30,221 nucleotides of DNA from JAGOEF01 sp029564465 (GCA_029564465.1 JAKQPY010000106.1:1-30221), one strand, 5' to 3'; shown: positions 9,081 to 17,865, counted from the stretch's first letter. Program-made: numbers and translations. Notes: a model not told the origin generated them from the letters alone.

Positions 9081-9611
9081 TCAACTCCTTCGGGGCTTAA
9101 CGAAATATACCAGAACCATGTCGTCGCTTTCGTGATTTACCCAATGCAGAAAACCCACGCTCAGCGATTTGTCGATGAGGGGAGCCGGAATAAAGGGTGC
9201 AATTACTTTGTAAATACTACCTCTAGGCATTTCGTTTAATTCCGACATCACCAGATTCACCGGCTGATCACCGGCGTCGAGCATAGGCTTAATATTGGTT
9301 TCTTTGTAAACGAGGGTTTCATCAAACCACTCAGGGCGTTGGGTTGTATAAGTTTTGTCGTCATCGAAACTTGTCATATCCTGCCCTGCTTCAAGCCTGA
9401 GCAGGTTGATTAACTCTTCTGTTTTAATGTTTCCGATGGCAGCTGCCTGCTGCAAGGTGGCAATTTTTGCAACGGTATTTCGCAGCACAGGATTCTTAAG
9501 TTTTTTAAAAGCAGGTACCCGTGAAATTAAAATATCTTCGAGATGAGGGTATGCTTCTATCAGCTGTAAAACTTTTGTTTTAGGGCTGATTATTATTTTA
9601 TTTTCTTCCAT
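9081..9611 (-). CDS. DUF1858/DUF2249 two-domain protein
   Basis: This encodes 176 residues, soluble, with no signal peptide. The N-terminal part (about 6-70: IISPKTKVLQLIEAYPHLEDIL...NPVLRNTVAKIATLQQAA) resembles DUF1858, a small helical domain with a hydrophobic anchor motif. The C-terminal part (about 108-172: MLDAGDQPVNLVMSELNEM..IYKVIAPFIPAPLIDKSL) resembles DUF2249, a TusA-like fold. The linker is charged. The gene begins 2 bases after the stop of the DUF438/hemerythrin gene, so they are almost certainly one transcript. The two families often occur together in anaerobes and have been linked to nitrogen-oxide or redox stress by association; the biochemical role is unknown. The DUF2249 call is less certain than the DUF1858 call. 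Confidence 0.75.
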   Translation of the reverse strand: MEENKIIISPKTKVLQLIEAYPHLEDILISRVPAFKKLKNPVLRNTVAKIATLQQAAAIGNIKTEELINLLRLEAGQDMTSFDDDKTYTTQRPEWFDETLVYKETNIKPMLDAGDQPVNLVMSELNEMPRGSIYKVIAPFIPAPLIDKSLSVGFLHWVNHESDDMVLVYFVKPRRS

Positions 9612-9613
9612 AG

Positions 9614-10846
9614 CTATTTTGTGTAAGACAGGATACGTTGTTCTCCGGTAAGATTACGATAATAAGAAACATCGTGCGAAACCTCAAGGGTGCCAAGGTA
9701 TTCACCGGCGGCATTTCGCATGGCAAAATACTCGATATGAATATATTTATCCCCCATTTTAATCCAAAATGGCGCTTTACTGGCTTTCCCCGATTTAAAA
9801 TCTTCAATAATTTTATCGACAATGTGGGCACTGGCAGGTGGATGACAATGCCTTACATCGCGGTTCAGAATAGCCCGGTTTCGCTGAAATACCCGTTCGG
9901 CTCCCTGCGAAAAATACTTCACCTTATCGTTTCTATCCACAAAAGTCATATCAAGCGGCAAGGTATTCAACAGGCAAAGCAACTCTTCTATTTCGAATGA
10001 GCCAGACGGCAACTGAATGTGATTCAGCGATTTATTCATTTCATGCAGGCTGCTATCGTGAACCCAATCCGGCTTCCAGTCAACCGGTGGGTCGTAAAGA
10101 CAAAATCCGATTTCGAGCGACTGGCGGTGAATTTCGTACCAATCGGTTTCGATAAGCTTGTCTAATGCCATGGGGAACAGTATCTCCTCCTCTTTCTTAA
10201 TCATATCACTCACACCACGCATGGCCGGCAAAAGCAGTATTTCGGCCAAAGCCTCCACTTCGTCCAGGCTGATATCGGGGGTTTGCAGTGCCTCGATGCT
10301 ACCCTTGATTAGCTCACGGATTTCGTCGTGCTTGCCCCACATTACTTTTGGAGGGCCTGTGATTCCGTGCTTTTCGAGGTATGGAAAAATCAAATATTCC
10401 TTTCGCTGGTAATGTTTATCGACATCATACAAATTATTGAAAGCCGTTCTTAGTTTAAGTATGGCTAGGGGAATTTCTTCCTCATCGAGTGCTTTCAGAT
10501 TTTGCAGAATTACCGATGTTTCGTCGGTTAGTTTCTTTAATGCAATATTCTCTTGAATCATCACATCGAGCGGATGCCCCGTCGGGATGTTTCCGGCGGC
10601 AGATAAATCGACATTCCCATGCAATACCGAGGCATGCACATCACACAACTTCAAGACCTCAGCCTCAGGCAGGCCTTCGTTGATGAGTTCCTGTTCCACT
10701 TCTACCACTTCACCATAGGGGATACTTCCCAGCGTATCGACCAGTTCCTGCTTTACGAGGGACTCAGGGTCGCCGGCATGAAGTTTCAGAATCAGCTCTT
10801 TTAAGCGTTTTTTTCGTTCCGAAGAATTGTTTATCAGTTCGCTCAT
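9614..10846 (-). CDS. DUF438, hemerythrin-like and PAS domain sensor protein
   Basis: This encodes 410 residues, with no signal peptide or membrane span. An N-terminal DUF438 domain (about 10-82: KKRLKELILKLHAGDPESLV...IPYGEVVEVEQELI) is followed by a hemerythrin HHE-like helical domain (about 90-245) with candidate iron ligands in HPLDVM, DKHYQRKEYLIFPYLEKH, WGKHDEI and KKEEEILFPMA. A C-terminal PAS domain (about 295-395) contains DMTFVDRNDKVKYFS and the RDVRHCHPPASAHIV block typical of this family. Such proteins are thought to bind O2 or NO through the di-iron site and signal or detoxify. No kinase or DNA-binding output domain is present, so the partner is likely the DUF1858/DUF2249 protein encoded 2 bases downstream. 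The start at ATG 10846 is supported by the upstream promoter-like element. Confidence 0.88.
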   Translation of the reverse strand: MSELINNSSERKKRLKELILKLHAGDPESLVKQELVDTLGSIPYGEVVEVEQELINEGLPEAEVLKLCDVHASVLHGNVDLSAAGNIPTGHPLDVMIQENIALKKLTDETSVILQNLKALDEEEIPLAILKLRTAFNNLYDVDKHYQRKEYLIFPYLEKHGITGPPKVMWGKHDEIRELIKGSIEALQTPDISLDEVEALAEILLLPAMRGVSDMIKKEEEILFPMALDKLIETDWYEIHRQSLEIGFCLYDPPVDWKPDWVHDSSLHEMNKSLNHIQLPSGSFEIEELLCLLNTLPLDMTFVDRNDKVKYFSQGAERVFQRNRAILNRDVRHCHPPASAHIVDKIIEDFKSGKASKAPFWIKMGDKYIHIEYFAMRNAAGEYLGTLEVSHDVSYYRNLTGEQRILSYTK

Positions 10847-10878
10847 GGCAATAAAGTTTTGATTTCAGGTAAAGATAG

Positions 10879-10886
10879 CAAATTTA
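10879..10886 (-). promoter_or_regulatory. Possible -7 promoter element for the DUF438 operon
   Basis: On the minus strand TAAATTTG fits TAnnTTTG, 32 bases before the ATG at 10846. A second, weaker TATCTTTA follows at 10877-10870. No good -33 TTTG is seen. Confidence 0.35.
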
Positions 10887-10934
10887 CCTAACACATCGTG
10901 CTAAATGGAAAACAGAAAGGAGTAATGCAGTTGA

Positions 10935-11384
10935 TTATTTCTTAACCCACCCGTACATTACGTAATGTTCCTCCATCATCCCAAGCTGTTGATAGACGTG
11001 CGCAGCAGTTGAGTTTTGCTTATCAACATAAAGCCGGATGCCGGCATAAGAGTCTGAATTATTTACCATAGATTTTACAAACTTGTAAAATTCGCTGAAA
11101 ACACCTTGCCTGCGAAACTGTGGTAAAACATAAACACTTTGAAGCCAGATAAAAGTAGCCGAACGCCAATCGCTCCATTCGTAGGTTAACATGCAGCAGC
11201 CAATTATCGAGTCCTCGGTTTCGGCTACCAGATACTCGCCTTTTGAATCTGAATTGATTAGGTTGAGAATCCCATTTCGTAGGATGACAGCATCGAGCGC
11301 GAGGTTTTCGGTTTCGGAAGCCATCGCCAATTGAAATGAGACAAGGTTTTCGATATCTGTTACAACCGCTTTTCGTATGATCAT
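10935..11384 (-). CDS. GNAT family N-acetyltransferase
   Basis: This encodes 149 residues. The GNAT fold is indicated by the N-terminal IRKAVVTDIENLVSFQ strand-helix, the beta-4 strand WLQSVYVLPQFRRQGVFSEFYKFV with the acetyl-CoA pyrophosphate loop (RRQGVF, a variant of R/Q-x-x-G-x-G/A) and the C-terminal VDKQNSTAAHVYQQLGM with the usual Asn-x-x-A-x-x-x-Y. The substrate (protein N-terminus, amino sugar, polyamine or other) cannot be told from sequence. It starts 12 bases after the stop of the flippase-like gene and is probably co-transcribed with it; an 88-base gap separates it from the DUF438 gene. A role in modifying an envelope glycan or lipid moved by the upstream proteins is possible but is only an inference from position. 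Confidence 0.88.
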   Translation of the reverse strand: MIIRKAVVTDIENLVSFQLAMASETENLALDAVILRNGILNLINSDSKGEYLVAETEDSIIGCCMLTYEWSDWRSATFIWLQSVYVLPQFRRQGVFSEFYKFVKSMVNNSDSYAGIRLYVDKQNSTAAHVYQQLGMMEEHYVMYGWVKK

Positions 11385-11396
11385 CGCAAAATATAT

Positions 11397-12392
11397 TTAA
11401 GGTGTAAATGGAACATTGTTTCGGTTACGAAGCAGCATCATTGTACTCCCGATTATTGCAGGTATTGCCACATTGAGTAACCAAAGCAGCAGCGAAACCG
11501 AAAAAACAGTTGCCGGTTGTGCAACGAACAGACCAAAAACCAACATGCTGACCGATCCCCTGACTCCCGGCTCACCGGCGGCAACAACCGGAATTATCGC
11601 CATAAGCAGATAAATGGCCCCAATCGCCAGTACGGCCTCGGGATAACTAACGTCCACGCGAAAAATCATCAGCAAAAAATAATACTGATGTAAAAAAACT
11701 GCATAGCGGGCTAAGCTCAACAGCATCACTGACAGGCCGACAGGTCCCGACAAATTTTCGATTCCACCTGAAACCTTCTGAGTATTTTTTACAAAAGGAA
11801 TTTTATTAACCCATTTCGATAATTTTTGCGTATGCGTGAACAACCAAAGCAAAATACCCATCAGTACCACCGAAACCGACAGAATCGTGTAATCGCTCAC
11901 CGAAAAAGTGCTTTGACCCGAAGGAATGTAAATCATCAGACCAACAAATGCAAAAGCTCCAACCAACAAAGTAACAAACAACTGACTAAAGCTTCCGGTA
12001 AGGCTCAAAACCCCAGCTTCGGCACGCTTTTCGGCAGGTAAATTAACAATGCGTCCGGCAAATTCACCCAGTCGGTTTGGTGTAGCCATTCCTGCAGTGA
12101 TACCCCGCAACACATCGGCAAAACAGTGCGAAAGACTCCGGGTGTGCAGGGGTCTCAGTAAAATCTTCCACTTTATGGCCTCGAAACCCCAGTTTACAGG
12201 AATCAGTAAAACAACAATAAAAAGCAACAGGTAATCAAATAGACCTATGTTTTTCAACACCGCAAAAACATTCGATACATCAGGAGCAACCGACAGGCTA
12301 TAAATAACATAAGCCCAGGCGAGGACTACTACTAAAACTTTAAGCCAATACCATATATCAGGTTTTTGCTTCATGGTCGGTAGTGGTGGCAT
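11397..12392 (-). CDS. Flippase-like membrane protein (UPF0104 / lysylphosphatidylglycerol synthase TM-region family), copy 2
   Basis: This encodes about 331 residues with roughly eight hydrophobic segments, of the type found in the membrane half of lysyl-phosphatidylglycerol synthases and in stand-alone UPF0104 proteins. Recognisable features are the LNRLGEFAGRIVNL-like loop (ATPNRLGEFAGR), a central helical pair around MGILLWLFTH, and the GEPGVRGS loop. No synthase domain is attached. Function in stand-alone members is unproven; lipid or polyprenyl-linked substrate translocation is suggested. The start at 12392 overlaps the upstream paralogue by 35 bases; the alternative ATG at 12374 (MKQKPDIWYW) leaves 17 bases overlap and is equally plausible. 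It is clearly a divergent partner of the upstream gene rather than a recent duplicate. Confidence 0.85.
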   Translation of the reverse strand: MPPLPTMKQKPDIWYWLKVLVVVLAWAYVIYSLSVAPDVSNVFAVLKNIGLFDYLLLFIVVLLIPVNWGFEAIKWKILLRPLHTRSLSHCFADVLRGITAGMATPNRLGEFAGRIVNLPAEKRAEAGVLSLTGSFSQLFVTLLVGAFAFVGLMIYIPSGQSTFSVSDYTILSVSVVLMGILLWLFTHTQKLSKWVNKIPFVKNTQKVSGGIENLSGPVGLSVMLLSLARYAVFLHQYYFLLMIFRVDVSYPEAVLAIGAIYLLMAIIPVVAAGEPGVRGSVSMLVFGLFVAQPATVFSVSLLLWLLNVAIPAIIGSTMMLLRNRNNVPFTP

Positions 12393-13392
12393 TGCCCTTA
12401 GCTGGTATCCGGTTAATCAGAGGCAACATGAGCAGCGACAGAAGTCCGGCCAAAATCAGCATCAGCGTTTGCAGACTATGAATCAGAAAGGCGTAGAGTG
12501 CTGCGTCAGCGCGAACAACACCCAGCAGAAGCAAGACCTGAATTACCATAAAATGATAGGCTCCCATTCCATTAGGCGCAGGGGCAATCATTCCAAAGGA
12601 TCCGCCGATAAAAATTAACAGCGCAGCCTGAAACCCAAGATGCTCGGTAAATCCAAAAGCCGGCAGGCTGACTACCACCATTAAATAGTACAATACCCAG
12701 ATTAACAGACTGTGGAAAACGAACCAGAATTTACGCTTTACATGCCTGATACTCATCAATCCGGCATAAAGATTCTTAGTGAAATTCCTGAGCTTAACAA
12801 AGAATGGAATTCTATCGAATTTCCCCTTCATAATCAGATAAAAAAGAAAAATGCCAACTACTGCAACTACAAAAAGAATTACCAGGCTGGTTACATTAAA
12901 CAAACCCTGAACATTTTCGGCAACACCGGGATTAGCATTCAGAAAATCTTTTATGAACCCGCTGTCGGCAATTACTGCCACTAATAAAAAAAGCAGCATG
13001 GTAAAAATGTCGATTATCCTTTCGCTGATCATTGTACCCAACACCTTCGAAATCGGGACTTTATCATATTTCGCTACCACGCCACACCGGGCTACCTCAC
13101 CCAGCCGGGGTATCGCCAGATTGGCAAAATAACCGGTCATTACAGCAAAAAAAGTATTCCAGAACCTGGTTTTATAACCCAGTGGTTCAATGAGCATATT
13201 CCACCGGATTGCCCGGCTCACATGACTGAATAAACCAACAACCAGAATGGCCAGAAACCAGTAATAATTTACCTGTTTAACCCCATCGATAAGCTTGCTC
13301 CAATCGGTGTCTTTATAAACAAGCCAGAACAGAAATGCTCCAAATCCTAGGAAGAGGGCAAACTGAATAATATTCTTCAGTGTTTTATTCAT
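12358..13392 (-). CDS. Flippase-like membrane protein (UPF0104 family), copy 1
   Basis: This encodes about 344 residues from the ATG at 13392 (MNKTLKNIIQFALFLGFGAF). An upstream in-frame ATG at 13437 would add 15 polar residues with no membrane character, so I prefer the inner start. Features are WYKDTDWSKL-like (VYKDTDWSKLIDGVKQVNYYWF), RAIRWNMLIEPLGY, TGYFANLAIPRLGEVARCGVVAKYDKVPISKVLGTMISERIID and the late loop GMIAPAPNGMGAYHF. These are the conserved blocks of the LPG synthase TM-region family that stands alone in many Bacteroidota. It may move a lipid-linked substrate across the inner membrane; unproven. It heads a minus-strand run and is divergent from the glycan operon, whose ligase-like first genes could share the lipid-linked substrate. 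Confidence 0.87.
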   Translation of the reverse strand: MNKTLKNIIQFALFLGFGAFLFWLVYKDTDWSKLIDGVKQVNYYWFLAILVVGLFSHVSRAIRWNMLIEPLGYKTRFWNTFFAVMTGYFANLAIPRLGEVARCGVVAKYDKVPISKVLGTMISERIIDIFTMLLFLLVAVIADSGFIKDFLNANPGVAENVQGLFNVTSLVILFVVAVVGIFLFYLIMKGKFDRIPFFVKLRNFTKNLYAGLMSIRHVKRKFWFVFHSLLIWVLYYLMVVVSLPAFGFTEHLGFQAALLIFIGGSFGMIAPAPNGMGAYHFMVIQVLLLLGVVRADAALYAFLIHSLQTLMLILAGLLSLLMLPLINRIPAKGNATTTDHEAKT

Positions 13393-13528
13393 AATCGGAA
13401 TACCATGAAAGCCACAAATATAATTGTTTTGATTCATTTAAACAGTGTAAACCGATTTATGAACCAAAGAGTACAAAACACGCAACTGACAAATAATCCA
13501 ATTACATTATCAATAAAGATTTCGCCAG

Positions 13529-13559
13529 ATTGTCATTTCGCTTGATTTTTTTAATTTTG
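13529..13559 (+). promoter_or_regulatory. Promoter of the glycan operon, near-leaderless
   Basis: ATTG (13529-13532), then 19 bases, then TAATTTTG (13552-13559), close to the Bacteroidota consensus TTTG-N19/20-TAnnTTTG. The ATG at 13569 lies only 9 bases beyond it, so the transcript would have a leader of a few bases. This argues against the longer reading frame that opens at TTG 13530. Confidence 0.6.
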
Positions 13560-13568
13560 CCCTACATT

Positions 13569-14831
13569 ATGAGAAACAGATACCATCAACTGCAGTTGTT
13601 TTTCCTTTGCCTTACCGCATTTGTTTTTCCTTTGTACATAAAACTCACATCCTTTACACTTATATTATTATTCTTCAGTTCATTCATCCTTAAAGATAAC
13701 CGGAAGGCGTACCTGTCTCTGTTAAAAAACCCATTGTACTACCTGTTTATTTCACCCATTTTGGTGGCCATTGCAGGACTGATTAATGCCGACAGCTTTT
13801 CGCAGGGCTGGGGTTTGGTTACTGTATTGTCGTCGTTGGTGCTGTTCCCTTTTGTATTTATTTCGTTCGGGCAGAACCCGTTACAAAATAAATATCAATA
13901 TATCAATTCGTTTTTTATACTGGGTATTACCACCGCATTTTTATTATGTCTAGGGCTTGCTTACCTGAATTTCGCCCATTATCACAATAAAGATTACTTT
14001 TTTTACGCACGCTTATCAAGTTACATTATGAGCCCAAACCATCTGTCGTTTTACGTATTATGGGCAATCCTGCTTATTGTAACTGATCTCACCGGTCTGG
14101 TCAGCAATCTGATACTCTACAACTCAAAAATCAGTAAGGTACTGGCATTATTGATATTGATGTGCTTTTTATTCCTGCTGGCTTCTAAGGCTGCATTTCT
14201 AATTTTCTGTGTACTCGTGGCTGCATTTATCTTATATTTAATAATAAACAGGGTAATTCCAGTATGGCAATCGGTGATTATCATTGCCGTGGTATCGATG
14301 CTGGGTTTCTATTTGTATCAGACCACAAACATCAAGGGACGTATTCAGTTTGCCTATAAGGTTCTTGAGAGCGATAAAGTAAATCAATCTGCAAGTCAGG
14401 AATCCACAGCCCTGAGACTTTCGGCATTCGAAGCCTCAAAAAACATTATCAAAGAAAATCTGTTTTCAGGCGTTGGTACAGGAGATGTTCAGAAATCGAT
14501 GCTCAGTTGGTACAATCAGCACGGGAAAAGTGGCGCGTACATTCATCAGACCAATCCCCACAATCAATATCTATTCAGCTTTATCATGAACGGGATTACC
14601 GGATTGCTTGCATTGCTTGCCATGTTTGGGGCTATGTTTTATAAATCGGTGAAAGAAAAAAACATCACATTCTTTTTCTGGTCAGTATTTATGTTCCTAA
14701 TGTTCTTCACCGATGATATTATGACCATTCAGATCGGGGTTGTTTTTTTCGCATTCTATTCATCGTCCTTCTTATTCCGGCAAAAGCCAATTAATACATA
14801 TCCAGATTATCAACATGACCCTGAGCCGTAG
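13569..14831 (+). CDS. O-antigen ligase/polymerase-like membrane protein, first copy
   Basis: This encodes 420 residues from ATG 13569 (MRNRYHQLQLFF); the frame is open further upstream only across the promoter. It has about ten to twelve hydrophobic segments. The large periplasmic loop (about residues 255-340) has ENLFSGVGTGDVQKSMLSWY...THPHNQYLFSFIMNG-type sequence (here INPHNQYLF-like), matching the Wzy_C/O-antigen ligase family (WaaL/Wzy/RfaL superfamily), which moves a lipid-linked glycan onto an acceptor or polymerises it. The conserved His of PHNQY is present. Which of ligase or polymerase cannot be decided. It is the first gene of a plus-strand operon and overlaps the second ligase-like gene by 17 bases. 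Confidence 0.85.
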   Translation: MRNRYHQLQLFFLCLTAFVFPLYIKLTSFTLILLFFSSFILKDNRKAYLSLLKNPLYYLFISPILVAIAGLINADSFSQGWGLVTVLSSLVLFPFVFISFGQNPLQNKYQYINSFFILGITTAFLLCLGLAYLNFAHYHNKDYFFYARLSSYIMSPNHLSFYVLWAILLIVTDLTGLVSNLILYNSKISKVLALLILMCFLFLLASKAAFLIFCVLVAAFILYLIINRVIPVWQSVIIIAVVSMLGFYLYQTTNIKGRIQFAYKVLESDKVNQSASQESTALRLSAFEASKNIIKENLFSGVGTGDVQKSMLSWYNQHGKSGAYIHQTNPHNQYLFSFIMNGITGLLALLAMFGAMFYKSVKEKNITFFFWSVFMFLMFFTDDIMTIQIGVVFFAFYSSSFLFRQKPINTYPDYQHDPEP

Positions 14832-16065
14832 TAAGCATATAAAACTCACCGAATTGCTGTGTCTGATTTTTATGATGCTCACAGCAATAGCACTGCCATT
14901 GAATCGTGAGTTGGTGCCTATCATTTTGATAGTATGGGCATCGCTGGCTTTGATATTCTACCGCTGGCTATACCTTTTCAGGTTGATGAAACGACAACAT
15001 CTGCTGATTATACTGCCGGTTTTGCTTTATGTGTTAAGCTTTATTTCAACAATATTTTTTACCGAAAACGCTTCGACAGGTTGGTTTAAGCTGGAAGTAA
15101 AACTCAGCTACATTATTTTGCCATTTATTTTCTTGCCCGCCATTGGGTTCGACCGTCGTAAAATACGCTACGTGCTCACTGCATTTATTGCGGGTAATTT
15201 AATTGCATCCATTATTTGCTTTGCAAGGGCTTTTCTTCATTTCAGTCAATCAGGCAGTGATGTTTTTTACTACACACAGTTATCGTATTTTCATCATACA
15301 TCATACTATGCACTTTATCTGGCATTTTCGCTGGCCGCATTGTATTATCTGTACAAACAAGCTGACAAAAAACCACTTAAAACTTTTTATGTGATTGCTG
15401 CATTGTTTTTTTCGATTACCATATATTTTATTTCATCCAAAGCAGGCTTGCTGTCGCTCATTATTGTAATATCTTCGATAAGTGCATTTATTATATACCA
15501 GAAATTCAGTTTTCTGAAACTCGCTATATCATTATTTGCAATAGCCGGCATCAGCTTTTTACTACTCAACAATTATCGTCTGGCATCGACCACACATCAC
15601 ATCAGCGAAAGAACCAGTGTACATAAAGACTCGGGCGAAAGCACCCAGTCGCGTATTCTGGTGTGGAAGGCTTCGCTCGAACTGGTTAAAGAGAACTGGG
15701 TTCTGGGCACATCACCCGGTGATGCATCCGACGAATTAGTAAAAAAATATCATACCATGGGATATTCTCAGGCAGAACTTAAAAAGCTGAACTGTCACAA
15801 CCAATACCTCGAAACAATGGTTTCGCTGGGACTGACAGGGATTCTTCTGCTTGGGGCCATTCTTGCTGGTCCGCTTTTAATCAAAGGCAGCAGGCGGCAT
15901 CACCTGTTTTTAATATTTTTGGTTCTTGTCGGATTTAATTTTTTATTCGAATCGATGCTTGAAAAACAATCCGGAGTAGTATTTTTTATGTTTTTTTACA
16001 CTTTTTTCATGTATAATATCAATAACGAAAACAATGATTCCTTTCTCACCACCCAGAATAGATGA
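14815..16065 (+). CDS. O-antigen ligase/polymerase-like membrane protein, second copy
   Basis: This encodes 416 residues from ATG 14815 (MTLSRSKHIKLTELL), the start that gives a 17-base overlap with the upstream gene; an in-frame ATG at 14740 would give a polar extension inside the upstream coding region. It has the same architecture as its neighbour: multiple membrane helices and a C-terminal loop with ENWVLGTSPGDASDELVKKYH and KLNCHNQYLETMVSLG, the conserved HNQYL block of the O-antigen ligase superfamily. The two proteins share topology but little obvious identity, so they may have different roles (polymerase and ligase). The downstream aminotransferase overlaps its 3' end by 32 bases. A role in cell-surface polysaccharide assembly is strongly suggested by context. 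Confidence 0.85.
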   Translation: MTLSRSKHIKLTELLCLIFMMLTAIALPLNRELVPIILIVWASLALIFYRWLYLFRLMKRQHLLIILPVLLYVLSFISTIFFTENASTGWFKLEVKLSYIILPFIFLPAIGFDRRKIRYVLTAFIAGNLIASIICFARAFLHFSQSGSDVFYYTQLSYFHHTSYYALYLAFSLAALYYLYKQADKKPLKTFYVIAALFFSITIYFISSKAGLLSLIIVISSISAFIIYQKFSFLKLAISLFAIAGISFLLLNNYRLASTTHHISERTSVHKDSGESTQSRILVWKASLELVKENWVLGTSPGDASDELVKKYHTMGYSQAELKKLNCHNQYLETMVSLGLTGILLLGAILAGPLLIKGSRRHHLFLIFLVLVGFNFLFESMLEKQSGVVFFMFFYTFFMYNINNENNDSFLTTQNR

Positions 16066-17248
16066 CGAGATTATTGCAGAGGTAGTAGCTGCTATGAAAT
16101 CGGGTTGGATAACCACTGGACCACGCACAAAAAACTTCGAAAGAATGCTTACTGCATTCAACGGAAACCAATCGACCTTATGTGTAAATTCGGCCACTGC
16201 AGGGCTCGAACTGGTATTGCGCTGGTTTGGTGTCGGGCCGGGCGACGAAGTAATCGTTCCCGCCTACACGTATTGTGCAACGGCTAATGTCGTGTTGCAT
16301 TGCGGTGCCACACCGGTAATGGTCGATGTATTACCTGACACATTCAATATTGATCCTGATAAGATTGCCGAGAAAATTTCGGCATGCACAAAAGCCATAA
16401 TTCCGGTCGATATTGCCGGCTTCCCCGCCGATTACGATGCAATCAATCAATTGGTAAATAACGAAGAACTAAGGCGAAAATTCACACCAAGGAATCCGAA
16501 TCAGCGCAAACTGGGACGAATACTGGTACTTTCGGATGCAGCCCATTCGCTGGGAGCCATATATAATGGCAAATCTACCGGTTCACTCTGCGACATCACT
16601 GTTTTTTCGTTTCATGCAGTAAAAAATCTGACTACTGCCGAAGGAGGAGCCATTGCATTTAACTTACCGGAATCTTTCGACAACGAAGAAGTATATAAGT
16701 TCTGTAATATCTTCGGGTTACACGGACAAAGCAAAGATGCCCTTGCAAAACTGAGTGGAAAGGCCAGTTGGAAGTATGATGTTATAATGCCGGGGTACAA
16801 GGTAAATATGACCGATATGCAGGCAGCCATGGGCATTGTTGAATTGCGCCGATACCGTGAAGACACATTACAAAAAAGGAAAGCCATTTTCGAATATTAT
16901 CAGACTGCTTTTGCAAAATATGACTGGGCGATCAGCCCTACATGCCGCGATAAAAAATCCGAAAGTTCGTATCATGTGTATTTACTCCGCATTAAAAATA
17001 TCTCCGAAGAAATTCGCGATAACATGATAATCGACATTTTTGGTTCCGAAGTGTCGGTAAACGTCCACTTTCAGCCCTTACCCCTTCTGAGCGCGTACAA
17101 ATATCTGGGGTACCGAATGCAGGATTTTCCGGTGGCTTATGCCAATTATGCCAACGAAATCAGCCTGCCCGTTTTCTATGATCTCACCGAAGAAATGTGT
17201 CAGCAGGTGGTTGAGGCCGTGGTACATGCCTATAATCAAATTAAATAA
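16034..17248 (+). CDS. DegT/DnrJ/EryC1/StrS family sugar aminotransferase
   Basis: This encodes 404 residues, a PLP-dependent aminotransferase that converts a nucleotide-linked keto-sugar to an amino sugar. Visible motifs: MIPFSPPRIDDEIIAEV at the start, SGWITTGPRTKNFE, the NSATAGLEL turn, GDEVIVPAYTYCATANVV, the PLP-contacting Asp168 in LSDAAHSLGA, and the Schiff-base Lys197 in FSFHAVKNLTTAEGGAI. The C-terminal part has the SYHVYLLRI and NVHFQPLPLL blocks. Length is standard for the family. Many relatives make 4-amino-4,6-dideoxy sugars (PglE/PseC/WecE types), but the substrate cannot be assigned from sequence. It overlaps the upstream ligase-like gene by 32 bases and lies 26 bases before the PglC-like transferase, giving an amino-sugar plus phosphoglycosyl-transferase pair like pglE-pglC. 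Confidence 0.95.
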   Translation: MIPFSPPRIDDEIIAEVVAAMKSGWITTGPRTKNFERMLTAFNGNQSTLCVNSATAGLELVLRWFGVGPGDEVIVPAYTYCATANVVLHCGATPVMVDVLPDTFNIDPDKIAEKISACTKAIIPVDIAGFPADYDAINQLVNNEELRRKFTPRNPNQRKLGRILVLSDAAHSLGAIYNGKSTGSLCDITVFSFHAVKNLTTAEGGAIAFNLPESFDNEEVYKFCNIFGLHGQSKDALAKLSGKASWKYDVIMPGYKVNMTDMQAAMGIVELRRYREDTLQKRKAIFEYYQTAFAKYDWAISPTCRDKKSESSYHVYLLRIKNISEEIRDNMIIDIFGSEVSVNVHFQPLPLLSAYKYLGYRMQDFPVAYANYANEISLPVFYDLTEEMCQQVVEAVVHAYNQIK

Positions 17249-17274
17249 AATCGTTATCACCAAATATTGTAGAG

Positions 17275-17865
17275 ATGAAAAGAGGGTTCGACATTGTGGT
17301 TTCGTTTCTGATACTGATTTTTATTTTACCACTCTTACTGATAATATCGCTGGCTGTTTTGTTCGATAGCAAAGGCGGTGTATTTTACAGGCAGGTGCGG
17401 GTCGGGAAAAATGGCAAAAATTTCAAAATACTGAAGTTCAGAACCATGTTCACCAACTCCGATAAAAAAGGTTTGCTTACGGTTGGGATGAACGACAGCC
17501 GGATAACCCGTTCCGGTTACTGGCTGCGCAAGCACAAACTCGACGAACTCCCCCAGCTAATCAATGTATTGGTTGGAGATATGAGCCTTGTAGGGCCCAG
17601 ACCGGAAGTACCGAAATATGTTGAAATGTATACTGGGGAACAACGTAAGGTACTGCTGGTCAGACCGGGAATAACCGACTATGCCTCACTCAAATACCGT
17701 AACGAAAACGAGATACTGGCCAAATCGAAAGATCCGGAAAAAGAATATATCGAGGTCATCATGCCTGAAAAAATCAGCATCAACATGCAATATATCGGTG
17801 AAGCTTCGCTGGGAGCAGACCTGAAAATCATCTGGCTGACAATTAAAGTAGTTTTTAAGGGTTGA
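17275..17865 (+). CDS. PglC-like phosphoglycosyl transferase (sugar transferase)
   Basis: This encodes 196 residues, a monotopic phosphoglycosyl transferase that attaches a sugar-phosphate from UDP-sugar to undecaprenyl phosphate, starting glycan assembly. The single re-entrant hydrophobic helix is at residues about 5-30. Further motifs are FKILKFRTM (50-58), the catalytic Asp90-Glu91 in HKLDELPQL, GDMSLVGPRPE (101-111) and RPGITDYASL. The short form without a large N-terminal membrane domain resembles PglC rather than WcaJ. The upstream aminotransferase suggests a diaminated or amino sugar as the first residue. It is the last gene of the operon, ending 9 bases from the convergent regulator gene. 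No glycosyltransferases or Wzx are seen nearby, so the rest of the pathway lies elsewhere. Confidence 0.95.
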   Translation: MKRGFDIVVSFLILIFILPLLLIISLAVLFDSKGGVFYRQVRVGKNGKNFKILKFRTMFTNSDKKGLLTVGMNDSRITRSGYWLRKHKLDELPQLINVLVGDMSLVGPRPEVPKYVEMYTGEQRKVLLVRPGITDYASLKYRNENEILAKSKDPEKEYIEVIMPEKISINMQYIGEASLGADLKIIWLTIKVVFKG

